Shown here piece by piece: positions 27,208 to 36,604 of a DNA stretch of 64,000 bases. The stretch's first letter is position 1; each line of letters starts with the position of its first letter. Source of the stretch: Stackebrandtia albiflava (GTDB taxonomy: Bacteria; Actinomycetota; Actinomycetes; Mycobacteriales; Micromonosporaceae); NCBI RefSeq assembly GCF_007994225.1, contig NZ_VLLL01000005.1:1845142-1909141 (forward strand), written 5' to 3'. Under the pieces are notes generated by a model. That model ran no database searches. It had not been told where the DNA came from and was given only the letters and a program-made list of their open reading frames with translations. The position numbers and the translations under genes are program-made.

Positions 27208-28206
27208 TCACGACTTCGACGAGTCGGAGGAATCCCTCTTCGAGGCGGTGTCCGCCTGTGGCGGTTCGTCGCCCTCCGCCGTCTCGTCGTCGTCGGCGGA
27301 CTCGTCCTCGTCCGTGGCGGGCCGAGTGTCTCGCGTGGCCTCCGGCGAGTCCCAGGCGACCTCGTGGAGCGCACCCGAGGAGTCGGCCACCAGTACGGTC
27401 TGTTTCCCGCTGACGCGCAACAGGTACATCACCGCACCGACGATCATCGCCAGCGCCATCCACTCGTTGACCCGCAGGCCCATGAACGCGTGCGCCGGAT
27501 CGATGCGCATCCCCTCGATCCAGAACCGGCCGACACCGTAGAGCAACACGTAGATCGCGAATGCGCGGCCACGTCCGAACCGGAAACGCCTGTCGAGTTG
27601 CCACACGACCAGCGCGATGCCGAGGTTCCACAGCAGCTCGTACAGGAAGGTGGGGTGGTAGGCGGCGGCGCCGACGAACTCCGGCGGGATGACGTCGATC
27701 TGGTATTCGCGGTCGATCTGCACGCCCCACGGAAGGTCGGTCGGGCGGCCGTAGAGTTCCTGGTTGAACCAGTTGCCCAACCTGCCGATCGCCTGCGCGA
27801 CCGGAATGGCCGGGGCGGCGGCGTCGGCGACCATGCTGAACGAGACGGCATGGCGGCGACAGGCGATCCACACTCCGACCCCGCCCAGGACGATCGCGCC
27901 GGGGATTCCCAGGCCGCCCTCCCAGATGTACAGGGCCTTGACGGGGTCGCCGTTGACACCGAAGTACGCGTCCGGTGAGGTGATGACGTGGTATATCCGG
28001 CCGCCGATGATGCCGAACGGGACGGCCCACACCGCCAGGTCGATGACGGTGCCCGAGGGGGCACCTCGTCTCCGCAACCGGTATTCGGTGATCACGCAGG
28101 CGGCGACGATACCCGCGATGATGCACATCGCGTAGGCCCGAAGCGGTACGAGTCCGAACAGGTACCAGACGCTCTCGGGGGGACTGGGAATGTAGGCGAG
28201 GTCCAC
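27208..28206 (-). CDS. lgt: Prolipoprotein diacylglyceryl transferase
   Basis: Integral membrane enzyme that transfers diacylglycerol from phosphatidylglycerol to the lipobox Cys of prolipoproteins. 332 residues; seven membrane helices fit. Motifs: GGRIYHV near 66 and the Lgt signature GRLGNWFNQELYGRPTDLPWG near 140. The last 65 residues form a hydrophilic acidic C-terminal tail, common in actinobacterial Lgt. It lies 17 nt downstream of trpA, the conserved actinobacterial trpCBA-lgt order. Confidence 0.96.
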   Translation of the reverse strand: MDLAYIPSPPESVWYLFGLVPLRAYAMCIIAGIVAACVITEYRLRRRGAPSGTVIDLAVWAVPFGIIGGRIYHVITSPDAYFGVNGDPVKALYIWEGGLGIPGAIVLGGVGVWIACRRHAVSFSMVADAAAPAIPVAQAIGRLGNWFNQELYGRPTDLPWGVQIDREYQIDVIPPEFVGAAAYHPTFLYELLWNLGIALVVWQLDRRFRFGRGRAFAIYVLLYGVGRFWIEGMRIDPAHAFMGLRVNEWMALAMIVGAVMYLLRVSGKQTVLVADSSGALHEVAWDSPEATRDTRPATDEDESADDDETAEGDEPPQADTASKRDSSDSSKS

Positions 28207-28223
28207 GACGCTACGCTACCGCC

Positions 28224-29042
28224 TCAGTCCGTGGGGTGCGACACGCCGTCCGCCAGTTCGGTCGTGAGGCTCCGCAGCGCGGCCAGGCCCTCCGACTCCG
28301 ACGCCGCGTCCAGCAGACACGACACCATCGCCGAGCCGACGATCACGGCGTCCGCGTAGCCCGCCACCTCGGCGGCCTGCGCCCCACTGCGCACGCCCAG
28401 CCCGACGCCCACCGGCAGCGTGGTGGCCTCCCGGGTGCGCGCGACCAGCCCCGGGGCGGCCGTCGAGGTGCTGTCCCTGACTCCGGTGACGCCCATGATC
28501 GACTGGGCGTAGACGAAGCCGCTGGTGACCTCGACGGTGCGGGCGATGCGTTCGGGCGTGGAGCTCGGGGCAACCAGGAAAACCCGGTCGAGCCCGTGCC
28601 GTTCGGAGGCCGCCAGCCACTCGTCGGCCTCGTCGGGGATGAGGTCCGGGGTGATGAGGCCCGCCCCTCCCGCCGCGGCGAAGTCACGTGAGAAGGCGTC
28701 GACGCCGTACTTCTCGATCGGGTTCCAGTACGTCATGACCAGGACCGGTACGCCGTGCCCGGACACCGCCTCGATCACCCGCAGCAGGTCGCGGGTGCGC
28801 ATGCCGCCGGCGAGGGCCGCCGCGGCGGCCCGTTGGATGGCCGGCCCGTCCATCACGGGATCGGAGTAGGGCAGGCCCACCTCGACCAGGTCGCACCCGG
28901 CGTCGATCATGGTGCGTATCGCGGTGATGGAGGCGTCGACCGTGGGGTAGCCGGCGGGGAGGTAACCCACCAGGCCGGCACGGCCGTCGGCGCGGGTCTT
29001 CTCCAGCACGGAGGTGACGCTCACCGCTCCGTTCCCGCTCAC
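28224..29042 (-). CDS. trpA: Tryptophan synthase alpha subunit
   Basis: TIM-barrel lyase converting indole-3-glycerol phosphate to indole and glyceraldehyde-3-phosphate, passing indole to TrpB. 272 residues. Catalytic Glu and Asp lie in [17 protein letters not shown], and the phosphate loop is in [10 protein letters not shown] and VIVGSAMV. The GTG start at 29042 overlaps the trpB TGA (GTGA), which fixes the start; the 24-codon upstream extension lies inside trpB. Confidence 0.96.
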   Translation of the reverse strand: MSGNGAVSVTSVLEKTRADGRAGLVGYLPAGYPTVDASITAIRTMIDAGCDLVEVGLPYSDPVMDGPAIQRAAAAALAGGMRTRDLLRVIEAVSGHGVPVLVMTYWNPIEKYGVDAFSRDFAAAGGAGLITPDLIPDEADEWLAASERHGLDRVFLVAPSSTPERIARTVEVTSGFVYAQSIMGVTGVRDSTSTAAPGLVARTREATTLPVGVGLGVRSGAQAAEVAGYADAVIVGSAMVSCLLDAASESEGLAALRSLTTELADGVSHPTD

Positions 29043-30253
29043 GTGCTCTCCCCCGTCAGTCCGAAGTACCGCGCCGCGGTCTCCATGTCCTTGTCGCCGC
29101 GACCGGACAGGCACACGATGATCGTGGCGGCCGGTCCGTGCAGTTCACGCAGTCGCGGCGCCAGCCGCAGGGCCCCGGCGACCGCGTGTGAGCTCTCCAC
29201 GGCCGGGATGATGCCCTCGGTCCGGCACAGGAGTGCGAACGCCTCCATCGCCTCGACGTCGGTGACCGCCTCGTACCGCGCGCGGCCGGTCTCCATGAGC
29301 CAGGCGTGTTCGGGACCGACCGACGGGTAGTCCAGGCCCGCCGAGATGGAGTACGACTCGATGATCTGGCCGTCGTCGTCCTGCATGATGTAGCTGCGCG
29401 CGCCGTGCAGTACGCCGACGCTTCCGCCGACGAGGGTCGCGCCGTGCCGCCCGGTCTCGATCCCCTCGCCGCCGGCCTCGAAGCCGTACAGTGCGACATC
29501 CTCGTCGGGGACGAAGGCGTGGAACAGGCCCATCGCGTTGGACCCGCCGCCCACGCATGCGGCCACCGCGTGCGGCAGCCTCCCGTACCGTTCGAGGCAC
29601 TGGGCACGGGCCTCGGTCCCGATGCCGGCGACGAGGTCGCGGACCAGGGTCGGGAAGGGGTGTGGTCCCGCCACGGTTCCGAGCAGGTAGTGGGTCGTGT
29701 CCACGCTCGACACCCAGTCGCGCAGCGCCTCGTTGATGGAGTCCTTGAGGGTTCGGGAACCCGTCTCCACCGAGACGACCTCGGCGCCCAGCATCCGCAT
29801 CCGCGCCACGTTGAGCGCCTGGCGCCGGACGTCCTCCGCTCCCATGTAGACGGTGCATTCGAGGTCGAGGTAGGCCGCCGCGGTCGCGCTGGCCACGCCG
29901 TGCTGCCCCGCGCCGGTCTCGGCTATCACCCTGGGCTTGCCGAGCCGCTTGGCCAGCAGCGCCTGTCCCAGCACGTTGCGGATCTTGTGGGCTCCGGTGT
30001 GGTTGAGGTCCTCGCGCTTGAGCAGGATCCGGATGCCCGCGTGCTCCGACAACCGCCGCGCCTCGTACAACATCGACGGCAGGCCGGCGTACTCACGCAG
30101 CATCCGGTCCAGTTCGGACCGGAACTCCTCGTCGGCGCATGCCTTGCGCCACCCGGTCTCCAGCTCGTCGAGTGCGGCGATCAGCGCCTCGGGCACGAAC
30201 CGTCCGCCGAACCTCCCCCAGTGTCCCAGGCGGTCGGCCTGCCCGGCGCTCAT
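29039..30253 (-). CDS. trpB: Tryptophan synthase beta subunit
   Basis: PLP enzyme condensing indole and L-serine to tryptophan, 404 residues. The PLP Lys is in [17 protein letters not shown] (near 98), and the phosphate-binding Gly-rich loop is [31 protein letters not shown] is the normal beta-1 type N-terminus. The ATG overlaps the trpC stop by 4 nt (ATGA), and its own stop overlaps trpA. Confidence 0.97.
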   Translation of the reverse strand: MSAGQADRLGHWGRFGGRFVPEALIAALDELETGWRKACADEEFRSELDRMLREYAGLPSMLYEARRLSEHAGIRILLKREDLNHTGAHKIRNVLGQALLAKRLGKPRVIAETGAGQHGVASATAAAYLDLECTVYMGAEDVRRQALNVARMRMLGAEVVSVETGSRTLKDSINEALRDWVSSVDTTHYLLGTVAGPHPFPTLVRDLVAGIGTEARAQCLERYGRLPHAVAACVGGGSNAMGLFHAFVPDEDVALYGFEAGGEGIETGRHGATLVGGSVGVLHGARSYIMQDDDGQIIESYSISAGLDYPSVGPEHAWLMETGRARYEAVTDVEAMEAFALLCRTEGIIPAVESSHAVAGALRLAPRLRELHGPAATIIVCLSGRGDKDMETAARYFGLTGEST

Positions 30254-31059
30254 CGCACCGGCCTCGGTGTGGAGGGGTGGCTTCCCGCCGTCACCATCGC
30301 GGCGACCGCCTCACGCGGGCTCTTGTCCGTCACCAGGCCCTCGCCGATGAGGACCGCGTCGGCACCCACGGAGGCGTAACGGAGCAGGTCACGGGTCTCC
30401 CGGACCCCGGACTCGGCGATCTTGACGACGTCGGCGGGCAGACCGGGCGCGATGCGCTCGAACACCGACCTGTCGACCTTCAGCGTCCGCAGATCACGCG
30501 CGTTGACGCCGATGACCTTGGCCCCGGCGGCGAGCGCCCGGTCGGCCTCCTCCTCGTCGTGGATCTCCACCAACGCGGTCATGCCGAGCGACTCGATACG
30601 TTCGTGCAGCGCGACCAGGGCGTTCTGCTCCAGGGCCGCGACTATCAGCAGCACCAGGTCGGCACCGTGGGCGCGGGCCTCGTGAACCTGGTAACTGGAT
30701 ATGATGAAATCCTTGCGCAGCACCGGAATCCGCACCGCGGCGCGTACCGCGTCGAGGTCGTCCAGGCTGCCGCGGAAGTAGTTCTCCTCGGTCAGTACGC
30801 TGATCGCCCGCGCTCCGCCGGCGGCGTACTCGCCCGCCAGCTGCGCCGGGTCGGGGATCTCCGCGAGGGAGCCCTTCGACGGCGACGACCGCTTCACCTC
30901 GGCGATGACACCGACGCCCGGCTGTCGCAGGGCGCCGAAGGCGTCCAGGGCCGGAGGCGTCTTCTCCGCGATGGACCGAATCTGTTCAATAGGGATCCGC
31001 TGTTGCCGTTTCGCCACGTCGGCGGCGACTCCGGCGACTATTTCGTCGAGCACACTCAA
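30250..31059 (-). CDS. trpC: Indole-3-glycerol-phosphate synthase
   Basis: TIM-barrel enzyme, about 269 residues. Catalytic Lys/Glu in [11 protein letters not shown], the second Lys in VLRKDFIIS, Glu in [11 protein letters not shown] and Asn in VIGVNARDL are all present. I prefer TTG 31059 ([11 protein letters not shown], the usual family start, with AGGAG 8 nt upstream); GTG 31068 adds three residues. First gene of trpCBA-lgt. A -10-like TAGTAT lies at 31093-31098 (minus strand), so the unit may have its own promoter after the 219-bp gap. Confidence 0.95.
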   Translation of the reverse strand: MSVLDEIVAGVAADVAKRQQRIPIEQIRSIAEKTPPALDAFGALRQPGVGVIAEVKRSSPSKGSLAEIPDPAQLAGEYAAGGARAISVLTEENYFRGSLDDLDAVRAAVRIPVLRKDFIISSYQVHEARAHGADLVLLIVAALEQNALVALHERIESLGMTALVEIHDEEEADRALAAGAKVIGVNARDLRTLKVDRSVFERIAPGLPADVVKIAESGVRETRDLLRYASVGADAVLIGEGLVTDKSPREAVAAMVTAGSHPSTPRPVR

Positions 31060-31084
31060 CGCGCGCACTCCTCTCCCGGCGCCG

Positions 31085-31235
31085 TTTTCGCGATACTAGG
31101 CCAACTCTCCACCTGCTACCCAGGCGAGTCCCAGACCCGCCTAGTACCGTGTCGGCAGCCTAGCGCGTGGGTCCGACGGCTCCGGTGGCGACCCGCTGTG
31201 AAGCGGATCTTCACTCACCGCACCGGTATCGGTGG
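31085..31235 (-). promoter_or_regulatory. Candidate terminator and trpC promoter region
   Basis: The gap between Trp_oprn_chp and trpC holds a hairpin with arms GTGAAG and CTTCAC at 31198-31214, extended by outer CACCGG/CCGGTG arms, likely ending the hisI transcript. Two -10-like hexamers read toward trpC: TAGGCT (31157-31162) and TAGTAT (31093-31098). An 8-bp inverted repeat TACTAGGC/GCCTAGTA (31094-31101 and 31139-31146) spans them. No Trp-rich leader peptide is apparent, so attenuation is not supported. Confidence 0.4.
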
Positions 31236-31278
31236 AGGCGTGACCGGCGTGCCCGGTGTGACGTTCGGGAATGGAGGG

Positions 31279-31797
31279 TCAGGTGGGCCGGGTCGGGTCG
31301 CCGCCCCGGTCCAGGGCGTCCCACAGCGCCGCCGGGTCGGCGGGATCTGCGGGGCCGGCGTCCCGACGCCCGGGCGCGTCGTAGCGCGCCGACATCCCCG
31401 GCCAGTCGCGGTGGCGCCGCCACGCCCACCCGGCGACGACCACGACCGCCACACCGGCGCCCGCCACGACCGCGGGCCAGACGCCCGGGGCCTCGACCAC
31501 ACCGACCACGCCGGCCGCCGCCGAGGCGAGCCCGGCCGCCGCCCACACCACGGTGACCACCCGCCGGGCGACACCACCGGTGGCCACCAGTGCCACGGCC
31601 GCCGCCAACGCCACCAGCGCCGCCGGTACCGCCCACGGCGCGATCGCGCCGCCGGTCTGCGCGACGACCTCGTCCGGGAGCGGGAACGGGCGATCACGGA
31701 CGACCTCCCGCCAGGTGCGGGTGGCGGCGTACCAGCCGACACCGGCGGCGGCCATCCCGGACACCACCGCCGACGCCATACCGCGCCGGTCGGTCAC
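31279..31797 (-). CDS. Trp biosynthesis-associated membrane protein (Trp_oprn_chp)
   Basis: 172-residue protein with four hydrophobic segments (near 10-25, 50-70, 78-98 and 105-125) and an acidic C-terminus. It matches the actinobacterial family found between trpE and trpC (TIGR02234 type), biochemical role unknown. The start overlaps the hisI stop by 4 nt. Unlike the usual order, trpE is not next to it. Confidence 0.85.
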   Translation of the reverse strand: MTDRRGMASAVVSGMAAAGVGWYAATRTWREVVRDRPFPLPDEVVAQTGGAIAPWAVPAALVALAAAVALVATGGVARRVVTVVWAAAGLASAAAGVVGVVEAPGVWPAVVAGAGVAVVVVAGWAWRRHRDWPGMSARYDAPGRRDAGPADPADPAALWDALDRGGDPTRPT

Positions 31798-32156
31798 GAC
31801 TCGACCTCCACGGGCAGTTCATGGCCGGTGAAGCAGGTGGCGGTGCCGGTGTGGCACGCGGGCCCGTGCTGGTCGACACGGACCAGCAGGGCGTCACCGT
31901 CGCAGTCGAGCGCGACCGACACGACCCGCTGCACGTTCCCCGAGGTCTCGCCCTTGACCCAGTACCGTTGTCGGCTGCGCGAGTAGTAGGTGGCCCTGCC
32001 GGTCGTCAGGGTGCGGTGCAGTGCCTCGTCGTCCATCCACGCCAGCATCAGCACCTCCCCGGTGTCGTGTCGCTGGACGATCGCGGCGACCAGCCCCGCG
32101 GCGTCGCGTTTGAGCCGGTCGGCGATGCCGGGGGAAAGTGACGACTGTGCTCCCAC
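31794..32156 (-). CDS. hisI: Phosphoribosyl-AMP cyclohydrolase
   Basis: Third step of histidine synthesis, opening the PRAMP ring; a Zn/Mg metalloenzyme of 120 residues. Motifs: [30 protein letters not shown], the metal-binding DCDGDALLV, and the Cys/His site [14 protein letters not shown] 32156 gives the normal length; CAGAAT lies six nt upstream (leaderless type). It is translationally coupled to Trp_oprn_chp. hisF, usually upstream, is absent from the window. Confidence 0.94.
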   Translation of the reverse strand: MGAQSSLSPGIADRLKRDAAGLVAAIVQRHDTGEVLMLAWMDDEALHRTLTTGRATYYSRSRQRYWVKGETSGNVQRVVSVALDCDGDALLVRVDQHGPACHTGTATCFTGHELPVEVES

Positions 32157-32278
32157 GGCTCGATTCTGACCGACCGGCACGGCCTCGGCGACACGGGGCC
32201 GGACGAGAGCATGATCCGTCACGCGCCCCGACCGGCCCCGCATCACGCGACCACGGCCGGTGGCTAGGGTTTCGTGTC

Positions 32279-32905
32279 GTGGCGAACGCACCGAAACGCA
32301 GTGGCCGCCGGCCCGGCAGCCCCGACACCCGCGAGGAGATCCTCGCCGCCGCACGCGACGTCTTCGCCGCGGACGGGTTCGAGCGGGGCTCGCTGCGCCG
32401 GATCGCCGCCGCCGCCGGGGTCGACCCGGCGCTGATCCACCACTACTTCGGTACCAAGGACCGCTTGTTCCTGGCCGCGGTCGAGGCGCCGTTCGACCCA
32501 GCCGACCTGGTGCCCACGGTCTTCGGCCCGGGTGTGGAGGGCGTGGGTGAGCGACTGGTCCGCACCTTCATCGGGATCTGGGACTCCCCCGGCGGCAACC
32601 GCGCGGCGGCGTTCCTGCGTTCGGCGATCAACCACCGCACGATGTCCACCCTCGTGGAACAGTTCGTGATCAATCACATCATCAAGAACGCGGTGCGGCA
32701 TCTGGACGTGCCGGTGGACCACGTGGAGACCCGCGGCAGCATGATCGCCTCCCAGTTGCTGGGGCTGGCGCTGACCCGCAACCTCATGGGTTTCCGGGCG
32801 CTACGCGCGATGGACGCCGACGCGCTCGCGGTGATGTACGGGCCGACGATCCAGCGGTACCTCACGGCCGACCCGGCCGAGTTGGGCCTGCCCCACGACG
32901 CCTGA
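32279..32905 (+). CDS. TetR family transcriptional regulator
   Basis: 208 residues. The HTH covers about 17-62 ([38 protein letters not shown]) and an alpha-helical TetR_C ligand domain the rest. GTG 32279 has TAGGGT 8 nt upstream and no Shine-Dalgarno. It is divergent from hisI (122 bp) and 27 bp upstream of the TIGR03089 gene on the same strand. Target and ligand are unknown. Confidence 0.92.
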   Translation: MANAPKRSGRRPGSPDTREEILAAARDVFAADGFERGSLRRIAAAAGVDPALIHHYFGTKDRLFLAAVEAPFDPADLVPTVFGPGVEGVGERLVRTFIGIWDSPGGNRAAAFLRSAINHRTMSTLVEQFVINHIIKNAVRHLDVPVDHVETRGSMIASQLLGLALTRNLMGFRALRAMDADALAVMYGPTIQRYLTADPAELGLPHDA

Positions 32906-32932
32906 GGCGACACGGCGGGCACAATCGCGGGC

Positions 32933-33667
32933 ATGGACATCGCCACGCTGTTCGATCGGGCGGCCGCCGCCGACCCGGCCCGCCCGTTCATCACCTACTA
33001 CGACGACGCCACCGGCGAACGCACCGAACTCTCCTACCTGACGTTCGACAACTGGGTGGCCAAGACCGCGAACCTGCTGGTGGACGAGGCCGGCCTGGAC
33101 GCCGGCGCGGTCGGGGTGCTGCGCCTGCCGCCGCACTGGCTCGCCGGGGCGATCATGGTCGCGCACTGGCGCGCCGGGTTGGCGGTGGGACACCTCGCCG
33201 AGGGCCCCGCCGACATCGCGTTCGTCTCCGAGGACCTGATGGACGAACCGGAGAACGCCGACCAGGTCTACGTCGTCTCGACGGCTCCCCTGGCGGTGGG
33301 TCTGCGTGGTGAGGCGGCGGAGACGGCGAAGACCGGCGGCATGGTGGACTTCCTGGCCGAGGTCCGTGGCCACGGTGACCGGTTCACGCCGCCCACGCCG
33401 GTGGGCGCCGACACGACCGCCTTGACGGGGCTGCCCGGCGGGGCGTCCCGGACTCACGGCGAGTTGGTCGAGGCCGCCGAGGCGCGGGCCGTCGAACTGG
33501 GCGTCACCGAGGGGGAACGGCTCATGTTCGCGGGTGAACGGTTGCGGCCGCTGGACTGGCTGCTGCTGCCGCTGGCCGTCGGGGGTTCGGTGGTGTTGAG
33601 CCGCAACTCCGAGGACTCCGACCTGGAGAAGCGTGCCGCCACCGAGCGCGCCAGGCGGGTCGGCTGA
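32933..33667 (+). CDS. TIGR03089 family protein (adenylate-forming enzyme N-domain remnant)
   Basis: 244-residue protein resembling the N-terminal part of acyl-CoA synthetases/AMP-ligases (opening TLFDRAAAADPARPFITYYD, later LSYLTFDNWVAKTANLL) but lacking the ATP-binding and C-terminal domains. This is the TIGR03089 family, widespread in actinobacteria and of unknown function. CACAAT lies 7 nt before the ATG, so it may have its own leaderless promoter in addition to tetR readthrough. Confidence 0.85.
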   Translation: MDIATLFDRAAAADPARPFITYYDDATGERTELSYLTFDNWVAKTANLLVDEAGLDAGAVGVLRLPPHWLAGAIMVAHWRAGLAVGHLAEGPADIAFVSEDLMDEPENADQVYVVSTAPLAVGLRGEAAETAKTGGMVDFLAEVRGHGDRFTPPTPVGADTTALTGLPGGASRTHGELVEAAEARAVELGVTEGERLMFAGERLRPLDWLLLPLAVGGSVVLSRNSEDSDLEKRAATERARRVG

Positions 33668-33733
33668 CCGCATGTGGGTGGCCTCTCATGATCACGATGT
33701 GGCGGCCTCGGTCGGGTAGGTGACAATGGGCTG

Positions 33734-34525
33734 ATGCCGCACCAGCACTTTGAGCGTGACGTGACGGGAAGTCCCGGTCCCAGGGTCGATCAGCCGGCCT
33801 CGGGCCGTCCCTCGGCTCCGCGACACGAGGACGGGACCCCGGCGAGACTGTTGGTCGTCGACGACGAACCGGTCCTGGCGGAGTTGCTGCTGGACTCGTT
33901 GACCTTCGCCGGTTACCAGGTGCAGGTGGCCAGATCGGGGTCGGAGGCCATGCAGGTCGCCACGCAGGCCCGGCCGGACCTGATGGTGCTGGACGTGAAC
34001 CTGCCCGACTTCAACGGTTTCGTCGTGGCGGCGCGGCTGCGGGCGGCGGGACATCAGGTGCCCATCGTGTTCCTGACCGCGCGGGACGCCCCCACCGACC
34101 TGCGAGACGGATTCGGCGCGGGCGGCGACGACTACCTGACGAAACCGTTCAGGCTGGAGGAGTTGTGCCTGCGCGTGGAGGCGGTACTGCGCCGCACCAT
34201 GGACAGGACCGGCTCCTTCGGTAACACCGTCGCGGTGGCCGACATCGTCCTGGACATGGACTCCCGGCAGGTGTGGCGGGGAAGCCGCCCCATCGACCTG
34301 TCCCCCACCGAGTTCCGGCTGCTGCACCATCTGGCGGTCAACAGCAACAAGGTGCTGTCCCGCGCCGACCTGTTGCGGCACGTGTGGGGCTACGAGACCG
34401 AGGCCGACAGCTCCATAGTGGAGACCTATATCTCGTACCTGCGCCGCAAGGTGGACTCCACCGATCCCGCGCTCATCCACACGGTCCGGGGAGCCGGGTA
34501 CATCCTGCGGGTGCCCCGGCCCTGA
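33734..34525 (+). CDS. OmpR/PhoB-type response regulator
   Basis: 263 residues. The receiver domain (about 38-150) has an intact phosphorylation site (acidic pair in LLVVDDEPVL, phospho-Asp in VLDVNLPDFNG, Thr in VFLTARD, Lys in YLTKPF). The C-terminal winged helix (165-260) has DLSPTEFRLLHHLA and the recognition helix VETYISYLRRKVD. A 35-residue disordered leader precedes the receiver. GACAAT lies six nt before the ATG (leaderless type). The sensor kinase follows after 1 nt. Confidence 0.95.
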   Translation: MPHQHFERDVTGSPGPRVDQPASGRPSAPRHEDGTPARLLVVDDEPVLAELLLDSLTFAGYQVQVARSGSEAMQVATQARPDLMVLDVNLPDFNGFVVAARLRAAGHQVPIVFLTARDAPTDLRDGFGAGGDDYLTKPFRLEELCLRVEAVLRRTMDRTGSFGNTVAVADIVLDMDSRQVWRGSRPIDLSPTEFRLLHHLAVNSNKVLSRADLLRHVWGYETEADSSIVETYISYLRRKVDSTDPALIHTVRGAGYILRVPRP

Positions 34526-34526
34526 C

Positions 34527-35951
34527 ATGGCGATCAAGACCCGACTGATCCTGGCGATGGCGGCGCTGCTGTGCGCGGCGACGTTCGTCATCGGTTCGGT
34601 CGCCATCGGGGCCGTCACCAGGGTCATGACCAGCCGGATCGACGCCCAGTTGTCGGAGTTCATGCACCAGGCGTCCGACATCATCAGCACCGATGACATC
34701 ACCACCGCCAGCGACACCGAACCGGCCGCGTACCAGCCGATCGCGGTGATGTTCTTCGGACCCGACGGGAAGCTGCTACACGCCGTCCCGGCCGGCTACC
34801 CCGATCAGCCGCTGGCACTTCCGGCACTGCAGGAGGACCCGGGAACCGTCCTCGACCCGGTCAGGGTCGGCTCCTTCGACCACGGGGTCGACTACCGGAT
34901 GCGGTCGCAGCCGATATCCCCGCTGTTCGCGCCCCGGCTCCGTGCGATACCGGTGACCATGGTCGCGGCCATGCCGATGGTCGAGGTCGACGCGGTCCAG
35001 CAGGATCTCATGTTCGTCATGATCGTGACGGTCACCTCCGTCCTGGTCGTCGGCATCGGCGCCGCCTGGTGGATCACCCGGCGCGGCCTGCGGCCGGTGA
35101 CCGACATGATCGACGCCGCAGTCGGCGTCGCCGACGGCGACCTGACCCGGCGGCTCCCCTCCCACAGCGAACGCACCGAGATCGGCAAACTCGCGACCGC
35201 GCTCAACATCATGGTGTCCAAACTCGTGGACGCGATCACGCAACGCGACACCCAACAGGCCCGGTTGCGCCGATTCGTCGCCGACGCCTCCCACGAGCTG
35301 CGCACCCCGCTGGCGGCGATCAGCGGCTACGCCGAACTGTACGAGTCGGGCGGCGCGCCTCCGGGGCCGACGCTCGACCGCGCCATGGGACGCATCCGGG
35401 GCGAGAGCCACCGCATGGCCGCGCTGGTCGACGACCTGCTGTTGCTGGCGCGACTCGACCAGGAGACGTCGCCGACCCTGCGGCGCCTGGACCTGCGGCA
35501 ACTGGCCTACGACGCCGTGGACGACGCGCGCGCCACCGACGACGGCCACGACATCGCGGTACGCGCACCGGCGCCGCTGATCGTGATGGGCCACGACGCC
35601 CGGCTGCGGCAGGTCGTCGGGAACCTGCTGACCAACGCCCGCACCCACACTCCGCCGGGCACCAGCGTGTGGGTCGTGGCCGAACAGCACGGCCCCGTGG
35701 CCGTGGTGTCGGTCGCCGACAACGGGCCCGGCATCGCCCCCGAGCACCGGCCGCGCGTGTTCGACAGGTTCTATCGCGCCGACGACTCCCGGTCGCGGGA
35801 CACCGGCGGCACCGGGCTGGGCCTGTCGATCGTGAAGTCGATAGTGGAGTCACACGGCGGACGTGTCGAACTCGACAGCGAGCCCGGCGCCGGCACCGTG
35901 TTCAGGTTCGTCCTGCCGTTGGCACCGCCCGGAGAACCCCCGACCGGATAA
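34527..35951 (+). CDS. Two-component sensor histidine kinase
   Basis: 474-residue membrane kinase partnered with the preceding response regulator. TM1 is about 8-30, an extracytoplasmic sensor of about 120 residues, TM2 about 155-178, then HAMP, HisKA with the phospho-His in VADASHELRTPLAAI (near 257), and HATPase_c with N box NLLTNARTHTP, DNGPGI and GGTGLGLSIVKSIVESHGG. The layout matches MprB/TrcS-like kinases. The signal is unknown. Confidence 0.95.
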   Translation: MAIKTRLILAMAALLCAATFVIGSVAIGAVTRVMTSRIDAQLSEFMHQASDIISTDDITTASDTEPAAYQPIAVMFFGPDGKLLHAVPAGYPDQPLALPALQEDPGTVLDPVRVGSFDHGVDYRMRSQPISPLFAPRLRAIPVTMVAAMPMVEVDAVQQDLMFVMIVTVTSVLVVGIGAAWWITRRGLRPVTDMIDAAVGVADGDLTRRLPSHSERTEIGKLATALNIMVSKLVDAITQRDTQQARLRRFVADASHELRTPLAAISGYAELYESGGAPPGPTLDRAMGRIRGESHRMAALVDDLLLLARLDQETSPTLRRLDLRQLAYDAVDDARATDDGHDIAVRAPAPLIVMGHDARLRQVVGNLLTNARTHTPPGTSVWVVAEQHGPVAVVSVADNGPGIAPEHRPRVFDRFYRADDSRSRDTGGTGLGLSIVKSIVESHGGRVELDSEPGAGTVFRFVLPLAPPGEPPTG

Positions 35952-35990
35952 GAGTTCGGGTCTTGAGGAGGCGTGTCGTAGCCTGACGTC

Positions 35991-36548
35991 ATGCGCCCCC
36001 GTCCAGGCGAACTCCTGCACTTCTCCGAGGACCCGCACATCGACCGGTTCACGCCGCGCCGGGCCGCGACCCAGCGCGTCGAACCGGCGTACGTGTGGGC
36101 CGTGGACCACGCCCGGTCCTGCGACTACTGGTTCCCGAGGCACTGCCCGCGCGCGATGGCGTGGGCCGAACCCGACACCACCCCCGCCGACCGGGACCGG
36201 CTGCTGGGCCCCGGCGCGCCACGAGTCCACACCGTCGAATACGGATGGCTCGCCGCCATGGCCGACCACCGCCTGTTCGCGTACCGGATGCCCGCCGAGG
36301 CGTTCCGTCCGCTCGGGCCCGCCGAGTCGGCCGTCTACGGTGCCGCCGCCTGGGTCAGCACCTCACCGGTCACACCGCTCGGGCCCGCAGAACCGGTCGG
36401 CGACCTGTTCGCGCTGCACGCCGAGGCGGACATCCAACTGCGGGTGGTGGACCGGCTGTGGCCGTGGTGGGACGAGGTGGTGGGGTCGACCGCCGGATTC
36501 TCCGGCATCCGGTTGCGCAACGCGCTCCCCCGCCGCGACGGGACCTGA
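35991..36548 (+). CDS. DUF6886-like conserved hypothetical protein
   Basis: 185 residues, opening GELLHFSEDPHIDRFTPR and followed by VWAVDHARSCDYWFPRHCPR. This pattern recalls a small conserved family (DUF6886-like) seen in Bacillus and actinobacteria, with no known activity. No signal peptide or membrane helix. TAGCCT lies exactly six nt before the ATG with no Shine-Dalgarno, so a leaderless transcript separate from the two-component operon is likely. A strong terminator follows. Confidence 0.75.
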   Translation: MRPRPGELLHFSEDPHIDRFTPRRAATQRVEPAYVWAVDHARSCDYWFPRHCPRAMAWAEPDTTPADRDRLLGPGAPRVHTVEYGWLAAMADHRLFAYRMPAEAFRPLGPAESAVYGAAAWVSTSPVTPLGPAEPVGDLFALHAEADIQLRVVDRLWPWWDEVVGSTAGFSGIRLRNALPRRDGT

Positions 36549-36558
36549 CCCACACGGC

Positions 36559-36594
36559 GACGGCCCCGCCCCGGTGAACCGGGACGGGGCCGTC
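36559..36594. terminator. Bidirectional terminator between DUF6886-like and stomatin genes
   Basis: Hairpin with 17-nt arms (GACGGCCCCG... and ...CGGGGCCGTC; one internal mismatch) around a GGTGAACC loop, 10 nt after the stop of one gene and 10 nt before the stop of the convergent one. Confidence 0.85.
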
Positions 36595-36604
36595 GAATCG
36601 TCGG

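Noticed and set aside
31069-31278. Tryptophan attenuator leader peptide before trpC
   Set aside because: I find no short ORF with tandem Trp codons in this gap, only a hairpin and promoter-like hexamers.
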